Shown here: positions 36,501 through 48,553 of the stretch, in pieces
How the letters are laid out: each line of letters opens with the position of its first letter
How positions within the stretch are numbered: position 1 is the stretch's first letter
NCBI RefSeq assembly: GCF_965638725.1
Contig: NC_134951.1
Location: 7,303,410-7,367,409, forward strand
From: Aptenodytes patagonicus
Lineage: Eukaryota > Chordata > Aves > Sphenisciformes > Spheniscidae
DNA: 64,000 bases
Direction: 5' to 3'
The notes under the pieces: generated by a model
Told to the model about the DNA's origin: nothing
Database searches by the model: none
Seen by the model: the letters and a program-made list of their open reading frames with translations, nothing else
Made by a program: the position numbers and the translations under genes

Positions 36501-39500
36501 GAAACATGTTTCTAAAAGACATTTCAATAGAAATATCATAGCAATATTGTCAATCTAGGGTAAAACCATTTTTTTTTTCACAGATTCCTAATGTATTCTT
36601 TGCTTCAAAGAAGAACAGAACCTGGAGGCACTCCAGGACTGTCATACCTGTCCCCTTAATAAGTGGAGGGCTTCAGGGCCTCTCCTTGTTCATATATGAT
36701 CGAATATCCTGGGAAACATTTGCATCAATATTCACAGCCTCTGGAATGGAGTACATTAATCCTTAAGCTTAATCCTTCAGGATGCCTAGGTACTATTAGA
36801 CCGTCTAATCTGACCTCCTATATATCCCATTCTTTGCAGCTCATTGATATTTGATTTTGAACTTACTGAAGTCACATGTGAGGGTGCAGAACTGCAATCT
36901 AAAGACACTGCTTTGTCATCCAAGTTACTTCATAAACAAATCTTGCTAAATTTGAATAATTTATCATAAAGTAATTGCTTTCAGGTATATCAATTCTGTC
37001 TCAGAAAACTGTATCCAAGCGGCCATGCTAAAGCCATTTCCTTTCCAGTTCCTCTAAAAATGAAGCACTTTTCTGTTTTTTTACCAGACCAAGAGCACAA
37101 TTTTCTGAGGTATGATGACAGCTTCATCACTGATCTGAACACCCCCTATGACTACGAATCATTGATGCACTATGAACCACTTTCATTTAACAAAAATAAA
37201 AGCATCCCTACAATCACAGCGAAGATACCAGAATTTGATAATATAATTGGACAACGTCTAGACTTCAGTGCCATTGACCTGGAAAGACTGAATCGCATGT
37301 ATAACTGCAGTGAGTCATAATTTAACCATGGCAAACTGTTTCTTTGTTTATACTTGAGCCTGGCTGGTTTACCTCCCTTATGTCTCTAAAACCACAAAAG
37401 CTCTTCTCAGGTGCTTTTGAGGCGGTATGGGAGAGGACCTGTGGTGTAGAGACCCAAACTGTTTATTCCCTCCTTATCCCTCTCTTTGGCTCTATTAACT
37501 GTCATTACTTTTGTAAAAGTTCAATTAGTCAATGAAAGTCAATCCATTCACATCTTTTCTTCCATGTTGCTCCTAGGGGTTCAGACATGTGGTTGTGTTC
37601 TGCTGGTGTGTGGGCAGCTTCATTGTGCCTCTTTTGGGAGGTGAATGCAACTGTACTTTGTCCTCTTTTACTGGCAGTCGGTCTCAATTAGATTATTTTG
37701 CACCCGAGATTGGCTAAGACTAGAGTCCAACACTCTGCCTAGTTTGTTGCTAAGCTGGTTTGAAGATGTTATCACCGTGTGTGATTATTAGCGAGAAGTT
37801 CTTGTCCCCATGGATCTGCCAACAGAAGCATCCACTTGCAAGCAAACTCAGCTGAACCAGCCTAAGGTAACTGGGTGGACTTTGCTTGAAGTGGAAGAAC
37901 AGTGCTTATGCTCCTCAAGCAGACAAGTGAGCCATGAAGAACAATAACCTCCAGCAGAGGAATGGTTAAATGCAACACCACCACTGTCCACAAAGTGACT
38001 TGTCTCTCCAAGGCTTACAAGCAGGCATAAAGACAGCCACCACCAGTCACTGTGCTTCAGCTGTGGCGTGGGAGTTTGTTAACCTTCTGCAAAGTGGTCA
38101 AGTGTTGGTATCTTTATGCAGGGAATCCCTCCAGGAATCAAACTTTTCCTCTTTTGAGTCTTTGGGCTCACATCTGCTCTGGGTTGTCTCCTCTACGTGA
38201 TGTCTATACTAGTGTAAACAAAATCCCCTAAAATTAAAGCAGAAATTTTAATGAGATACTACTTTGGAGGTAACCATGTGTGCATTTTTTTTCAGCTTCA
38301 ACTCACACCTTTTTGGACCAGTGTTCTTTTGAGTTTGAAAATATCTGCGGCATGATTCAGGGCACCAGAGATGATCTAGACTGGGTCCATCAACAGAGCA
38401 GTGCTACAGGGCAGGAAGACCACACACTTTCTGGGCGCTGTAGAGGTAAGGAAGTAACAGAACACTGTCCTATGGAAAAGGGGTTAGCTGGAGTAATGGT
38501 CCCTTGCGCATGTCTGTGCTGGTCTGTGTACTTTAACTACAGTGTCTTTAACAACTTCTCTGAACCTGTCATAGTCAAGCCTTGAGAAAACCCAGTACTG
38601 GCTACTCTGAAAATACAGGATTAAATGACTATATTTAGAATACTAACCAGCAAACATTTGAATTGTAATGTTTCTAATTAAGCAAAAAGCCCTTTTTCCT
38701 TTCACGTGTCTTTGCCCTGTGAGTGTGTTTATGGTTGCACTCGTGCTCTCATTAAGCTTTTTCAACATAGTGGAATGTTCTCCACACTAGCAAGATAAAA
38801 GGGGACAAAGAACAATCTTAACTAGAGGCCTTTTAAATATAACCTGAAAAAGGATTTACTGCAACTTCCAAAGTCTGAATAAGAATTATGTTACCCCATG
38901 ATAAGAATGAAACAGCACTCGTAGCCACTCATAAATGTTGTGTTTGCAAAGTGAATGATAAGCTAAGCTTGAGGAGTGCTGGTTCTGGAGGTAGAAGAAA
39001 GTTGCGAAGTATTTTATGATAGGAGTTTAGGGATAATTTTCTTTTTCACATGGTAATTTTGCCATTTTTCAGAGGAATAAAATCTCAAAAAGGGTGGAGT
39101 CAGCCCCAGTCACAGTTGCAGGGTGCTAGCTTACAAGTGAGAATAAAGATTAAATCCCAACAAGCAGTTCTGAAAAGCAAGGGCCTGATTTGTCATTATT
39201 TAGACAGGGTGAACTACTACAGACTTAAAAAAAAAAGTGATTTTTGTGGTAAATTTTGCCTAAGTACAGAATGAAGGAATCCTGGCCTAAAGCACATTCA
39301 GTTGTGCTTTGTTACTCTTTGGTAAAGGAAAAATTTGACTTGCTGCACTCAGGAGTAGACTATTCCCCTTATGTGACCCACCCACTGGAAAAAACAGATC
39401 CTCAACCTCTTATAATGCTGGTATTTGTTGATCAGGTCCAAGGATGCAATATAACTCAAGAAAACCATCTGACAGCTTCTAGAAGTACATGCTCCTAACC

Positions 39501-42500
39501 TCATCTGACTTTTTTAATTCTTTCCTTTTTTTTTGCCCGCATAGTATAATTCAGTAACTGAAAAATAATTTTGCTGAGTTGTTTATCAGGTAAAATCCAA
39601 TTTGTCTAAAGTAAGCACTTAACTTGCACTTATGCTTTAGCATGTAGTGACTCAGTACAAAATAATCATCGACGTCATCTGAAGAGTTAATGGAGAGGGG
39701 TAAGTGCCTCTGAGGATCTCCAGAGTGTCTAAATGAATTGCATGAGTAGGGAGTGCCTTTTGGACGCCTTACAATGACCCTTGGTTCATTCAAATTTAGA
39801 CATTTTTGGAGAACTCGTTCTGCAGTCATCTCAAGTGTGGGCAAATTTTAGGTTTCTAACACAGATGGATCATATTTTGCCCAAACAATTTTTACTTCTT
39901 GGGTTTTTGACTTAATACTGGCTAAACCGAAGGAAGGAAAGTACAGCCGAACATTTAGAAAGGAGCTGGCAGCCTGGCTCTGGATTTGATCCCTGTATCC
40001 CCATGCTGAAGTCTGCTAAGGACGTATTCTAATTGCCACAGATGTTTGATGTTGCCTTTACTTGACTTTCTTATTAAAAAGGAGGTAGAGCCTAGATCAT
40101 TTGGGGGTTTGATACCATAATAAATTCAACAACAAAGTTAGGCACCTGAATAAAGCTCACAGCCCTGTTTCTCACTTGGAGCAACAGTGATCATACTTAT
40201 ATTTAACATACTTAAATTTAACATAAATTTAACTTATGGTGAAGTGTCATACATGTGCATAAAGCAATTAGGTATCTTTGGCAAGGTTTCTACGGGTATG
40301 AGTTTGAAGCATTGCTACCGTGTGGGAGGTAATGGAGAATATTCCCCTGACATGGTTAGAGCGAACACGATAAACAGAACAGCTCGAACAGCTCCACTAA
40401 CCGTGCAGGAGGCTGTACTGTGTTTATGCAGCTGCAGGTTTAACTGGTGATGCCCTAGATGTTAGCTTGGACAAGAGTCCTAGAAACCAGCCCCCAACAG
40501 AGGAAGCTTTCACACAACAGCTAAAAGAATTTCACTTGTTAATTTAATCATAGACTATAACAAATAACAAAAGAGCAATGCAATACAGATAAGACGTGAC
40601 AACTCCATGTGGTGATACCAAGATAAGATATATGTGCAAATGGTGAATCCCTTGCAAATATAAGGATAAAAGTAGACATTTCAAATCTAAAGTAAAGAAC
40701 ACTTCAGAAAATGTTGGTGGGAAATTAAACTAGAGGGGCAAGAATTCTTAAATAATTTCCCCAAACTGAGAAGCTGAGTTTCAAAAAGTCTTTGGGCAAG
40801 CTGTAAAAAAAAGCTTTTTCATGTTCAAGGTCAGGAGAGTGGTAGTTCCATGTCCAACTCTTTTTTATTATCTTCATCACTGATAAGAAATTATTTTACT
40901 CTTTACAAGGTAACATAGCATGTGATCTCTAAGATTGCACCTTTAGATTGTCTTCAGTATAAATCAAGTAAAAAATATGTTTACTAGTCACTTGCAGTCA
41001 GCACTGAATCCTCTGTCTCATATCTCTGACATCCCTGAGGCATCCAACTTCCAACTAGACCAATTAATGTAAAATTGACATAAGCTGCTAGCAATGAGTT
41101 CCGTATGTATGCTAAACTACTAGTCCTGTTCTTATCCTGGTCTGTCTTGGATGGTTATCACATACCATTTCCTCTGCTATTCATGTTAAGTACTATGCTT
41201 ATGCCTACTAAAAAAGTGGGGTGGAAATGATAAATTTACACCATGCAGCTAGCAGGAAACCTGGAAAGAGACAGTGGCACTCCGCACTTTCTTCACAGAT
41301 GCTGGCTATTTCATGTACTTCAGCACCAGCTCTGGCAAGGCAGAGGAGGTGGCAATCCTAGAGTCTCGAATCCTTTATCCAAAGAGAACTCATCAGTGTC
41401 TCCAGTTCTTCTATAAGATCACAGGAAGCCTTTCTGACAAGCTGATCATCTGGCTTAAAGAGGATGATGGCACTGGAAATGTTCGCAAGATGAGGAAAAT
41501 TCAAACCTTTCAAGGTAATGCTGGAAATATGAGGAATATATAGAATACTGGGGGAGGAAAAGTTATCTTACTGAGTCCATGAATGCAGTGGATTGGCTCA
41601 GAAATCAACAGATTTTCCCAAAGCTACCAGAATATCTTGCAATCCGGCTAAGGATTTTGGTATTACCTGAAGGCATTTAGCAATGAAATTGTGGGTTGTA
41701 ATAATGTAATTTAGGTGCTCCACAGCAGAAGCCACAATGTTCCTAATAATGTTATGTTACACTCAGTGATTGAGAGGGACCCCAAACTCTGCTGGAGATC
41801 AATTGACTAGATCTCCACTGGCTGTTTGATGATCTAACAGTGAGCTGTCCAGATGCAAATACCTGTGCTCATCTGCAGTCAATAAGAATCCCAGCCTGAT
41901 TTTCATATGGTTGGAAATATAAAAACATATGTCATTTTGGAAATGTGAACTGAGTTCCCACTTTGGGTGATTTTGCTAAATAGGACAAATTAAGCCACTG
42001 TGGCACTATGCGTTTATGTTGTCAAAACCCAAGACCTGTAACAACCTGCCTATATCAAGCTGCAGCAGTTTGCAGGGATGGATATGTCCCTGGAAAAGTG
42101 GCAGCAACAGTTAATTCTAACATATTGGGTCATTGACTCCCATCCACTTGTTATGTCTTGGGCTTTAGACTGTTGCCCTTTATACTAGAGATTGTCATTC
42201 ATTAATGCGTGAAGAGTTCCTAATACAATGTGTCCAAAGCATTTAGATGATAAGGCAATGTGAGTATACTATAATCACAATATCAGCTTAAGATCTCCAG
42301 CCCTCACGACTCTGTGAGAGGTCCAGCTGTCTAAAAATGCAGCTGGAATGGATGGCTAGGAATAAGCTGTTTCATAACATCACTAATCATGCTGATGGTA
42401 ATGTTTTGCTTTCCTTTTACCAAAGCGGATAATGACTATAACTGGAAAATTGCCCACGTAACACTCAACGCTCAGAAGAAGTTCCGTTACCTCTTTCAAG

Positions 42501-45500
42501 GACTAAAGGGCAACCCCAGGTCTTCATCTGGTGGGATTGCTATCGATGATGTCACACTGACAGAGACCCCCTGTCCCACGGCTGTGTGGGTGATTCGGAA
42601 TTTCAGCCAAATCCTTGAAAACGCATCAAGTGATGTTATTCAAAGCCCCCGGTTTTATAGCCCTGAGGGTTACGGTTTCGGCATAAGTTTGTATCCCCAC
42701 TCCAGAATGAGTGGCTACACTCGCATTGCCTTTCATTTGTGCAGTGGAGAGAACGACGGTGTCCTGGAGTGGCCAGCTCTGAACCGCCAAGCTATACTCA
42801 CAGTGCTGGACCAGGACCCTGACATCTTGAAAAGGATGTCCTCAAGCAAAAGCTTCACCACAAGCAAAGACCATGTTAGCTCAGGTAAGTGGTGTCTACC
42901 TGGAGGAATGACAAAAATGAAAGCCAAGGAATCCGAGTCAGAGGACTGAGTGTAGGACTCAGAGCTGGGCAACTTTGGCTGCATTTCCCAATTTGGGACA
43001 CTTCCCTGTGTATGACTTTCCCGTGTGTGACTCAGAATTCCTGCCTGTGAAAGATCATCTAATGTGAAAAGTGACACACAGAAGGTTGGTGTTATTATGA
43101 ACAATCCATGGGATATCTGAGTTTGACTCTAAATACAGAGTTCTCCTAAGAGCTTGCAATTCCCGTTCTACCTATGGTTTGCCCATTATGATAGGTGACA
43201 TATCAGCAGAGGACGGTGCCATGCCAGCAGGGTGCTGTATTCCATTACTAAATCAACAATAATTTAAGTTAAGACTGCATTTTGGAGGCTTGGTTAACTT
43301 GAACATACATGGTCTGAATGCACAGGGTTCACACTGTAGCTGTATTTAAGAAAAAAATACCTGAAAACACCTGTGAGATCAGTCTGCAGCATTTGAAGCC
43401 TGTCTTGCTTGGCTGGGTGTAGACTGCAGATTATGAACTCTTTCAGACAGGGGCTACCTTTTAACTCCAGGTTTATATAGCATGTAGCACCATAGTTCCA
43501 CAGCCACCCCTAGGATTCCCCATGGATGCGGCAATTCAAAGAAATAAGAACAACAGGACAATATTGAGTTTGGTACAGAACAAAATACTAGAGATGAATC
43601 TCCATCCCTCTTCACTTTTTCCAGTGGAAGTTTAGTACACACTTTTTCTACCTACTACTGAAGGTTTTAAACCTTAGGTATGAATATGTTTAACAGAACC
43701 ATAGCAATGAACAAAATCTGCTAGACTCTAAACCATAGGTACTTAAAAACTGTTGAGGAAGTGTCCTTAAACAGGAGGGAGCTCTTAGCTGGTGACAACG
43801 AGGAGGTAACTTGCATTTGGTTAGTCCTCAATGAAAGAGGCGTTGTGGAATTTCAATGCCCTCACATAGACTAAGAGGTCCTCATGCAGACCATATCTAA
43901 GGATCTGCTGGCACCCAGAATTTGTCAATCCTCTGTGATTTGTTTGGGAATTTCAGCTCTGAACTTGATTTTACAGCAGAAATCCCATTTAACACTGTAA
44001 TGCACAAAAAAAGCCATGTCATACTTCCAGCTGCAGAACTTTGTGGTTCTTATTTGTCACTCATATTCTCTTTGCAGATAATAACAGAACCTTAATATGG
44101 GACAAACCATCAATTGCTGGAAAATTTGATGCCTCGTGCAATTGCTATAGAAGTGTACCCTGGGGATGGACTAACTTCATATCCCACAGCCAGATGAGAC
44201 GGAGAAGCTTCCTGAAAAATGATGACCTGATTATTTTTGCAGAATTTCATGGTAAAGACCCTTTTCCTGATTCTCCTTACAAAAAGGGTGATTCTTTCTA
44301 TCTCTTTTCATACATTCAAGTAACTATTGCCACCTGTCTCTGAGACATCTTCTCTTCTAATGGGGATCAACTTTTAAAAGCATTTCTGTGTCTTAGTTTC
44401 AGGTGGGTGATGTTGACTAAAGTGATTGTGGGTTCAGAGGAATCTAAGTGGCAATGATTTACCGAAGGTTAACTTCTTAGATGTCTTTAAGCACCCTAAC
44501 CAGTAGCTATGTCCATATCTAAGCATTGAACATACTAAAAGGCCTTCCTTGTTGTGTTTATTTTCAAACAGAACAGCCACACTTGGCATAATTTTTCAAA
44601 GTATGGAATACACTGATTTACCTAACTAGTTACCATAATTTCAGTATTATTTTCTACCTTGTGCTTTAAATATGCAGAACTTGCTGTGATATGGCAAGAG
44701 CTCTGTAAAGGGCAAACGGACAAGGAGTACCCTGCAGTCCACAAAGCGCCCTGTGAGCCCCTGGTATGAAGAATCCTATATATAGCATCACTCACTGTTA
44801 TCTGATGTCTTTCTCCTCATTTTCCTTTTTTAAAAGATCTAAGTCACCTCAATAACACTGAAGTCCCTGTTGGCCCTGGACAATCTGCCTTCATGGAGGG
44901 CCTCATTCTTGAAAGGCAGAAGAGAGCAGCCCAGGATATGGAGCCCGTTCAAGACCGGCTGCCTTATCTGCAAGACCCATGTGACCCAAACCCTTGCCAG
45001 AATGACGGAGTCTGTGTGAATGTGAAAGGGAGAGCAAGCTGCAGGTACCACCGATCTCTTCCCTGCTTGCCTTGACTTTCTTCTGAACCAAATGATGCAG
45101 CTAATAAGTATTCAGAGCTACAGACCTCAGAGGTCTGAGCCACTAGGTCTTCAGGGAGCAATAGGAACAAAACACTTCACTGCAGTGACTTTTACTAGCT
45201 TCTACCAGCAGCCATAAGGGGAGGCAACCCCCCCCCCCATTCTGTGGTGCTTCCAGGGGATGTAAATAGCCTCCAAACAAGGTGGGGATGTTGTGACGTG
45301 AACCCCTCTAATGGGAACTGCCCATCCAGGATAGTGAGTGTGAGGACCTTGAGGTGGGCCTATAGGGCAGGAAAAAACTCCTGATCCATGTGAATCTGTA
45401 CTTTATTTTCTCAGGTGCCCATCAGGACAAGCCTTCTTCTTTACAGGTGAGAGGTGTCAGTCAAGGCAGGTCCGTGGGGACATCCTGGGAATGACAGTTG

Positions 45501-45562
45501 GTGGAATTGCTGGAACCATTGTCTTAACCATCGTCCTCATTTCCATGATGTCTAGAAGATAA
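30560..45562 (+). CDS. MEP1A: Meprin A subunit alpha, 14 exons, complete
   Basis: A zinc endopeptidase of intestinal and renal epithelia. Exons: 30560-30628, 30714-30738, 30829-30882, 31737-31777, 31888-31966, 32278-32395, 33983-34158, 37088-37309, 38296-38445, 41299-41514, 42426-42884, 44078-44251, 44837-45044, 45415-45562; 2139 nt, 712 residues, all in phase with GT-AG borders. Domains: signal peptide 1-20; prodomain with FQGD (56-59); astacin ~70-262 with [12 protein letters not shown] (His157, 161, 167; Glu158) and Met-turn SLMHY (Met214, Tyr216); MAM ~268-435; MATH ~436-592; I region with furin-type RQKR (621-624); EGF module 641-678 with six Cys; membrane helix ~687-709; tail SRR. The RQKR site and the NPCQNDG EGF sequence mark it as alpha and not beta. 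Human MEP1A is 746 residues, with a longer I region. The exon 11 acceptor is an atypical CAAAG. No other gene was seen in the introns. Confidence 0.96.
33983..34158 (+). CDS. MEP1A: MEP1A exon 7: zinc-binding helix
   Basis: Carries [15 protein letters not shown], then MDRDDYV and IWWDEI. It is 176 nt long, as in the neighbouring paralogue, with all astacin catalytic residues intact. Confidence 0.96.
44837..45044 (+). CDS. MEP1A: MEP1A exon 13: furin site and start of EGF module
   Basis: After [12 protein letters not shown] it encodes ERQKRAAQD, a furin-type cleavage site, and then [19 protein letters not shown] of the EGF module. In mammalian meprin alpha, cleavage in this region releases the enzyme from its membrane anchor. 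This is the exon that is cut short in the upstream paralogue. Confidence 0.95.
45415..45562 (+). CDS. MEP1A: MEP1A exon 14: EGF end, membrane helix, tail
   Basis: Finishes the EGF module with [14 protein letters not shown], then a helix of about 22 hydrophobic residues beginning [11 protein letters not shown], and a three-residue cytoplasmic tail before TAA at 45560-45562. No counterpart was found downstream of the first meprin gene. Confidence 0.95.
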
Positions 45563-46874
45563 AGAGCTGTAGGGGGATAAATCTCAGCCTTGTATTTTTC
45601 AATGGTTCATAAGACATCAGTTTTCAGTAAAAAATGGTGAATACAATTTGTAGAAGACCAGTCAGCATATGGATGAAATACTCTATCAACATCTTGGCAG
45701 CAATCTGTTTACTCTGTAGGACCTGGCAGTTAAAGAACTTCATGTAGAACTGCTGTCTAATGAAAGTTCATACCCTGCCTCTCTTGTGTATTCTTTGACT
45801 ATTTCATTTCTTCATCCAATAGCAAGAGGTAGTGCTGGGAGTCCATGCATTTACTCTCAACCACAGTTCAAATGTACATTAAATAATGGGTAGAACCTCT
45901 CAAAACACTGGAAAAATTCACATAGAAGCTCATATATTAAATTCTAGAAATCTTCCTATAGAAATTACTCAAGAAATCTAAAGGGTACCTATCCATAGGT
46001 ATGTAAATCAGTACATCAACACTCATTTTCCATGGAGCTGTGCTGGTTTACAACAGCTGAGTAGCTACTACACAGAATTCATAGCAAACTACTACTATGT
46101 TTTTTTGCCAATTCTCTAGCAGAGAAATAATTTCATATTAAAGCTAGTTGTCTTTCTAGGAGACCTCACCACATAAGGTTTTCAAATATTCAAGTGTAAA
46201 TCTATTCTCTGGGCATAATCCAAAGTTCTTGTAAACTTCTATAAAGCTTCCTTGATTTCAGCAGGCAGTGGATGAAATTGGAGCAGATCATCAGTTATAG
46301 GATTGGACCTGTAGCAGTTACCATTGAATTCATATCCCTTTAGGAATCACAAGTCAAGGAGAGGGGTGGGAGTGTGGGAAGATGAAGACTGGGTCTGTGA
46401 TGCTGGTGGGTGCCGGATAAGGTGTTAACAACCTACAGCTTATTGCAGATGGCAGGAAGCAACTGATCTAGTATGTCCCAAGATCCCTGCTTTCAAGGGC
46501 TCTAACAGTTTCCACGCTTGAAACTTTGTTACCCAGGTTTCCTCCAAAAGCAGTTTCTTCTTGCCTGCATATGAGAATAGAAGGAGTTCAGAATGCAAAT
46601 GGTAAATAATTGCAGAGGGTGAAGCTACCCTTGTGTTCATCAGATACCTGTCACAAGGGATGGAAGCCAAGGGAACATGCACTCTCATGGCAGTAGGTTG
46701 TACACAGGGAGCTGGTTTCTGCTTGTTTTTACACTTGAATTCATCCTGGTGCTCACACCAGTGCCGTGAGTGGGGACAAACCATCCATTTAGTTAAGGCA
46801 TTATTAACAAGTTAATACTCTGTCCCTCTTATTCTCTGCATTTGGAATAAAATAAAAATGAACACTTATATCAG
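45563..46874. other. MEP1A 3' UTR and downstream spacer
   Basis: AT-rich, no other gene recognised. Overlapping AATAAA signals at about 46846-46856 are the best poly(A) candidates and sit just before the next LTR; an earlier weak site cannot be excluded. Confidence 0.45.
46846..46856 (+). terminator. Candidate poly(A) signal downstream of MEP1A
   Basis: GAATAAAATAAAAATG contains two overlapping A/T-rich hexamers, one an exact AATAAA. The 1.28-kb distance from the stop is plausible for a 3' UTR but unproven. Confidence 0.3.
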
Positions 46875-48553
46875 TGTGGTGGGTTGACCCTGGCTGGACG
46901 CCAGGTGCCCCCCAAAGCCGCTCTGTCACTCCCCTCCTCAGCTGGACAGGGGAGAGAAAATATAACAAAAGGCTCGTGGGTCGAGGAAAGGACAGGGAGA
47001 GATCACTCACCAATTACCATCACGGGCAAAACAGACTCAACTTGGGGAAGATTAATTTAATTTATTACCAATCAAATCAGAGTAGGATAATGAGAAAATA
47101 AAACCAAATCTTAAAACACCTTCTCCCCCACCCCTCCCTTCTTCCCAGGCTTAACTTTATTCCCAAGCCCTCTACCTCCTCCCCCCCAGCGGTGCAGGGG
47201 GACGGGGAATGGGGGTTGCGGTCAGTTCATCACACGTTGTCTCTGCCGCTCCTTCCTCCTCAGGGGGAGGACTCCTCACATTCTTCCCCTGCTCCAGCAT
47301 GGGGTCCCTCCCACAGGAGACAGTCTTCCACGAACTTCTCCAACATGAGTCCTTCCCACGGGCTACATTTCTTCATGAACTGCTCCAGCGTGGGTCCCTT
47401 GCACAGGGTGCAGTCCTTCAGGAACAGACTGCTCCAGCACGGGTCCCCCGTGGGGTCACAAGTCCTGCCAGAAGACCTGTTCCAGCATGGGCTCCTCTCT
47501 CTCCACGGGTCCACGGGTCCAGAGGTCCTGCCAGGAGCCTGCTCCAGCGCGGGCTTCCTACGGGGTGACAGACTCCTTTGGGCACATCCACCTGCTCCAG
47601 TGTGGGGTCCTCCACAGGCTGCAGGGGCACAGCCTGCCTCACCACGGTCTTCACCATGGGCTGCAGGGGAATCTCTGCTCTGGCGCCTGGAGCACCTCCT
47701 CCCTCTCCTTCTTCCCTGACCTTGGTGTCTGCAGAGTTGTTCCTCTCACATATCATAGAATCACAGAATGGTTTGGGTTGGAAGGGACCTCTAAAGGTCA
47801 TCTAGTCCAACCCCCCTGCCGTGGGCAGGGACATCTGCAACTAGATCAGGTTGCTCAGAGCCCCGTCCAACCTGACCTCGAAGGTTTCCAGGGATGGGGC
47901 ATCCACCACCTCTCAGGGCAACCTGTGCCAGTGCTTCACCACCCTCAGCGTAAAAAATGTCTTCCTTATCTCTAGTCTCAATCTACCCCCCTTTAGTTTA
48001 AAGCCATTCCCCCTTGTCCTGTCGCAACAGGCCCTGCTAAAAAGGTTGCCCCCATCTTTTTTATAAGCCCCCTTTAAGCACTAAGAGGCTGCAATAAGGT
48101 CTCCCCGAAGCCTTCTCTTCTCTAGGCTGAACAACCCCAACTCTCTCAGCCTTTCTTCAGAGGAGAGGTGTTCCATCCCCCTGATCATTTTCGTGGCCCT
48201 CCTCTGGACCCGCTCCAACAGGTCCGTCTCTTTCTTCTGCTGAGGGCTCCAGAGCTGGATGCAGGACTGCAGGTGGGGTCTCACCAGAGCAGAGTAGAGG
48301 ATATAATAGGACATATTCTCACTCCTTTCTCTCGGTTGCAGTTGTGCAGGGTTTTTCTCCCTTTTCTTAAATATGTTATCACAGAGGTGCTACCACCATC
48401 ATTGATTGCCTCAGCTTTGGCCAGCGGTGGGTCCATCTTGGAGCCGGCTGGCATTGGCTCTGTCGTACATAAGGGAAGCTTCTAGCAGCTTCTCACAGAA
48501 GCCACCCCTGTAGCCCCTCCGCTACCAAAACCTTGCCATGCAAACCAAATACA
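46875..48553 (-). mobile_element. Family-A solo LTR with perfect TSD, split by CR1
   Basis: Starts TGTGGTGGGTTGACCC and ends AAACCAAATACA on the + strand. It is flanked by ATCAG on both sides (46870-46874 and 48554-48558). Sense is minus, so the LTR begins TGTATTTGGTTTGCATGG. The minisatellite lies at about 47260-47700. A CR1 (47753-48311) interrupts it; without the CR1 it is about 1.1 kb, matching 27792-28878. Confidence 0.92.
47753..48311 (-). mobile_element. CR1 LINE fragment inside the family-A LTR
   Basis: On the minus strand it encodes [20 protein letters not shown] and [14 protein letters not shown], with the usual CR1 3' UTR; the 3' end is at 47753 (TCATAGAATCACAGAATGG read on the + strand). 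ACATAT occurs at both borders and may be a target duplication or chance. Family-A sequence resumes at about 48312. Confidence 0.92.
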
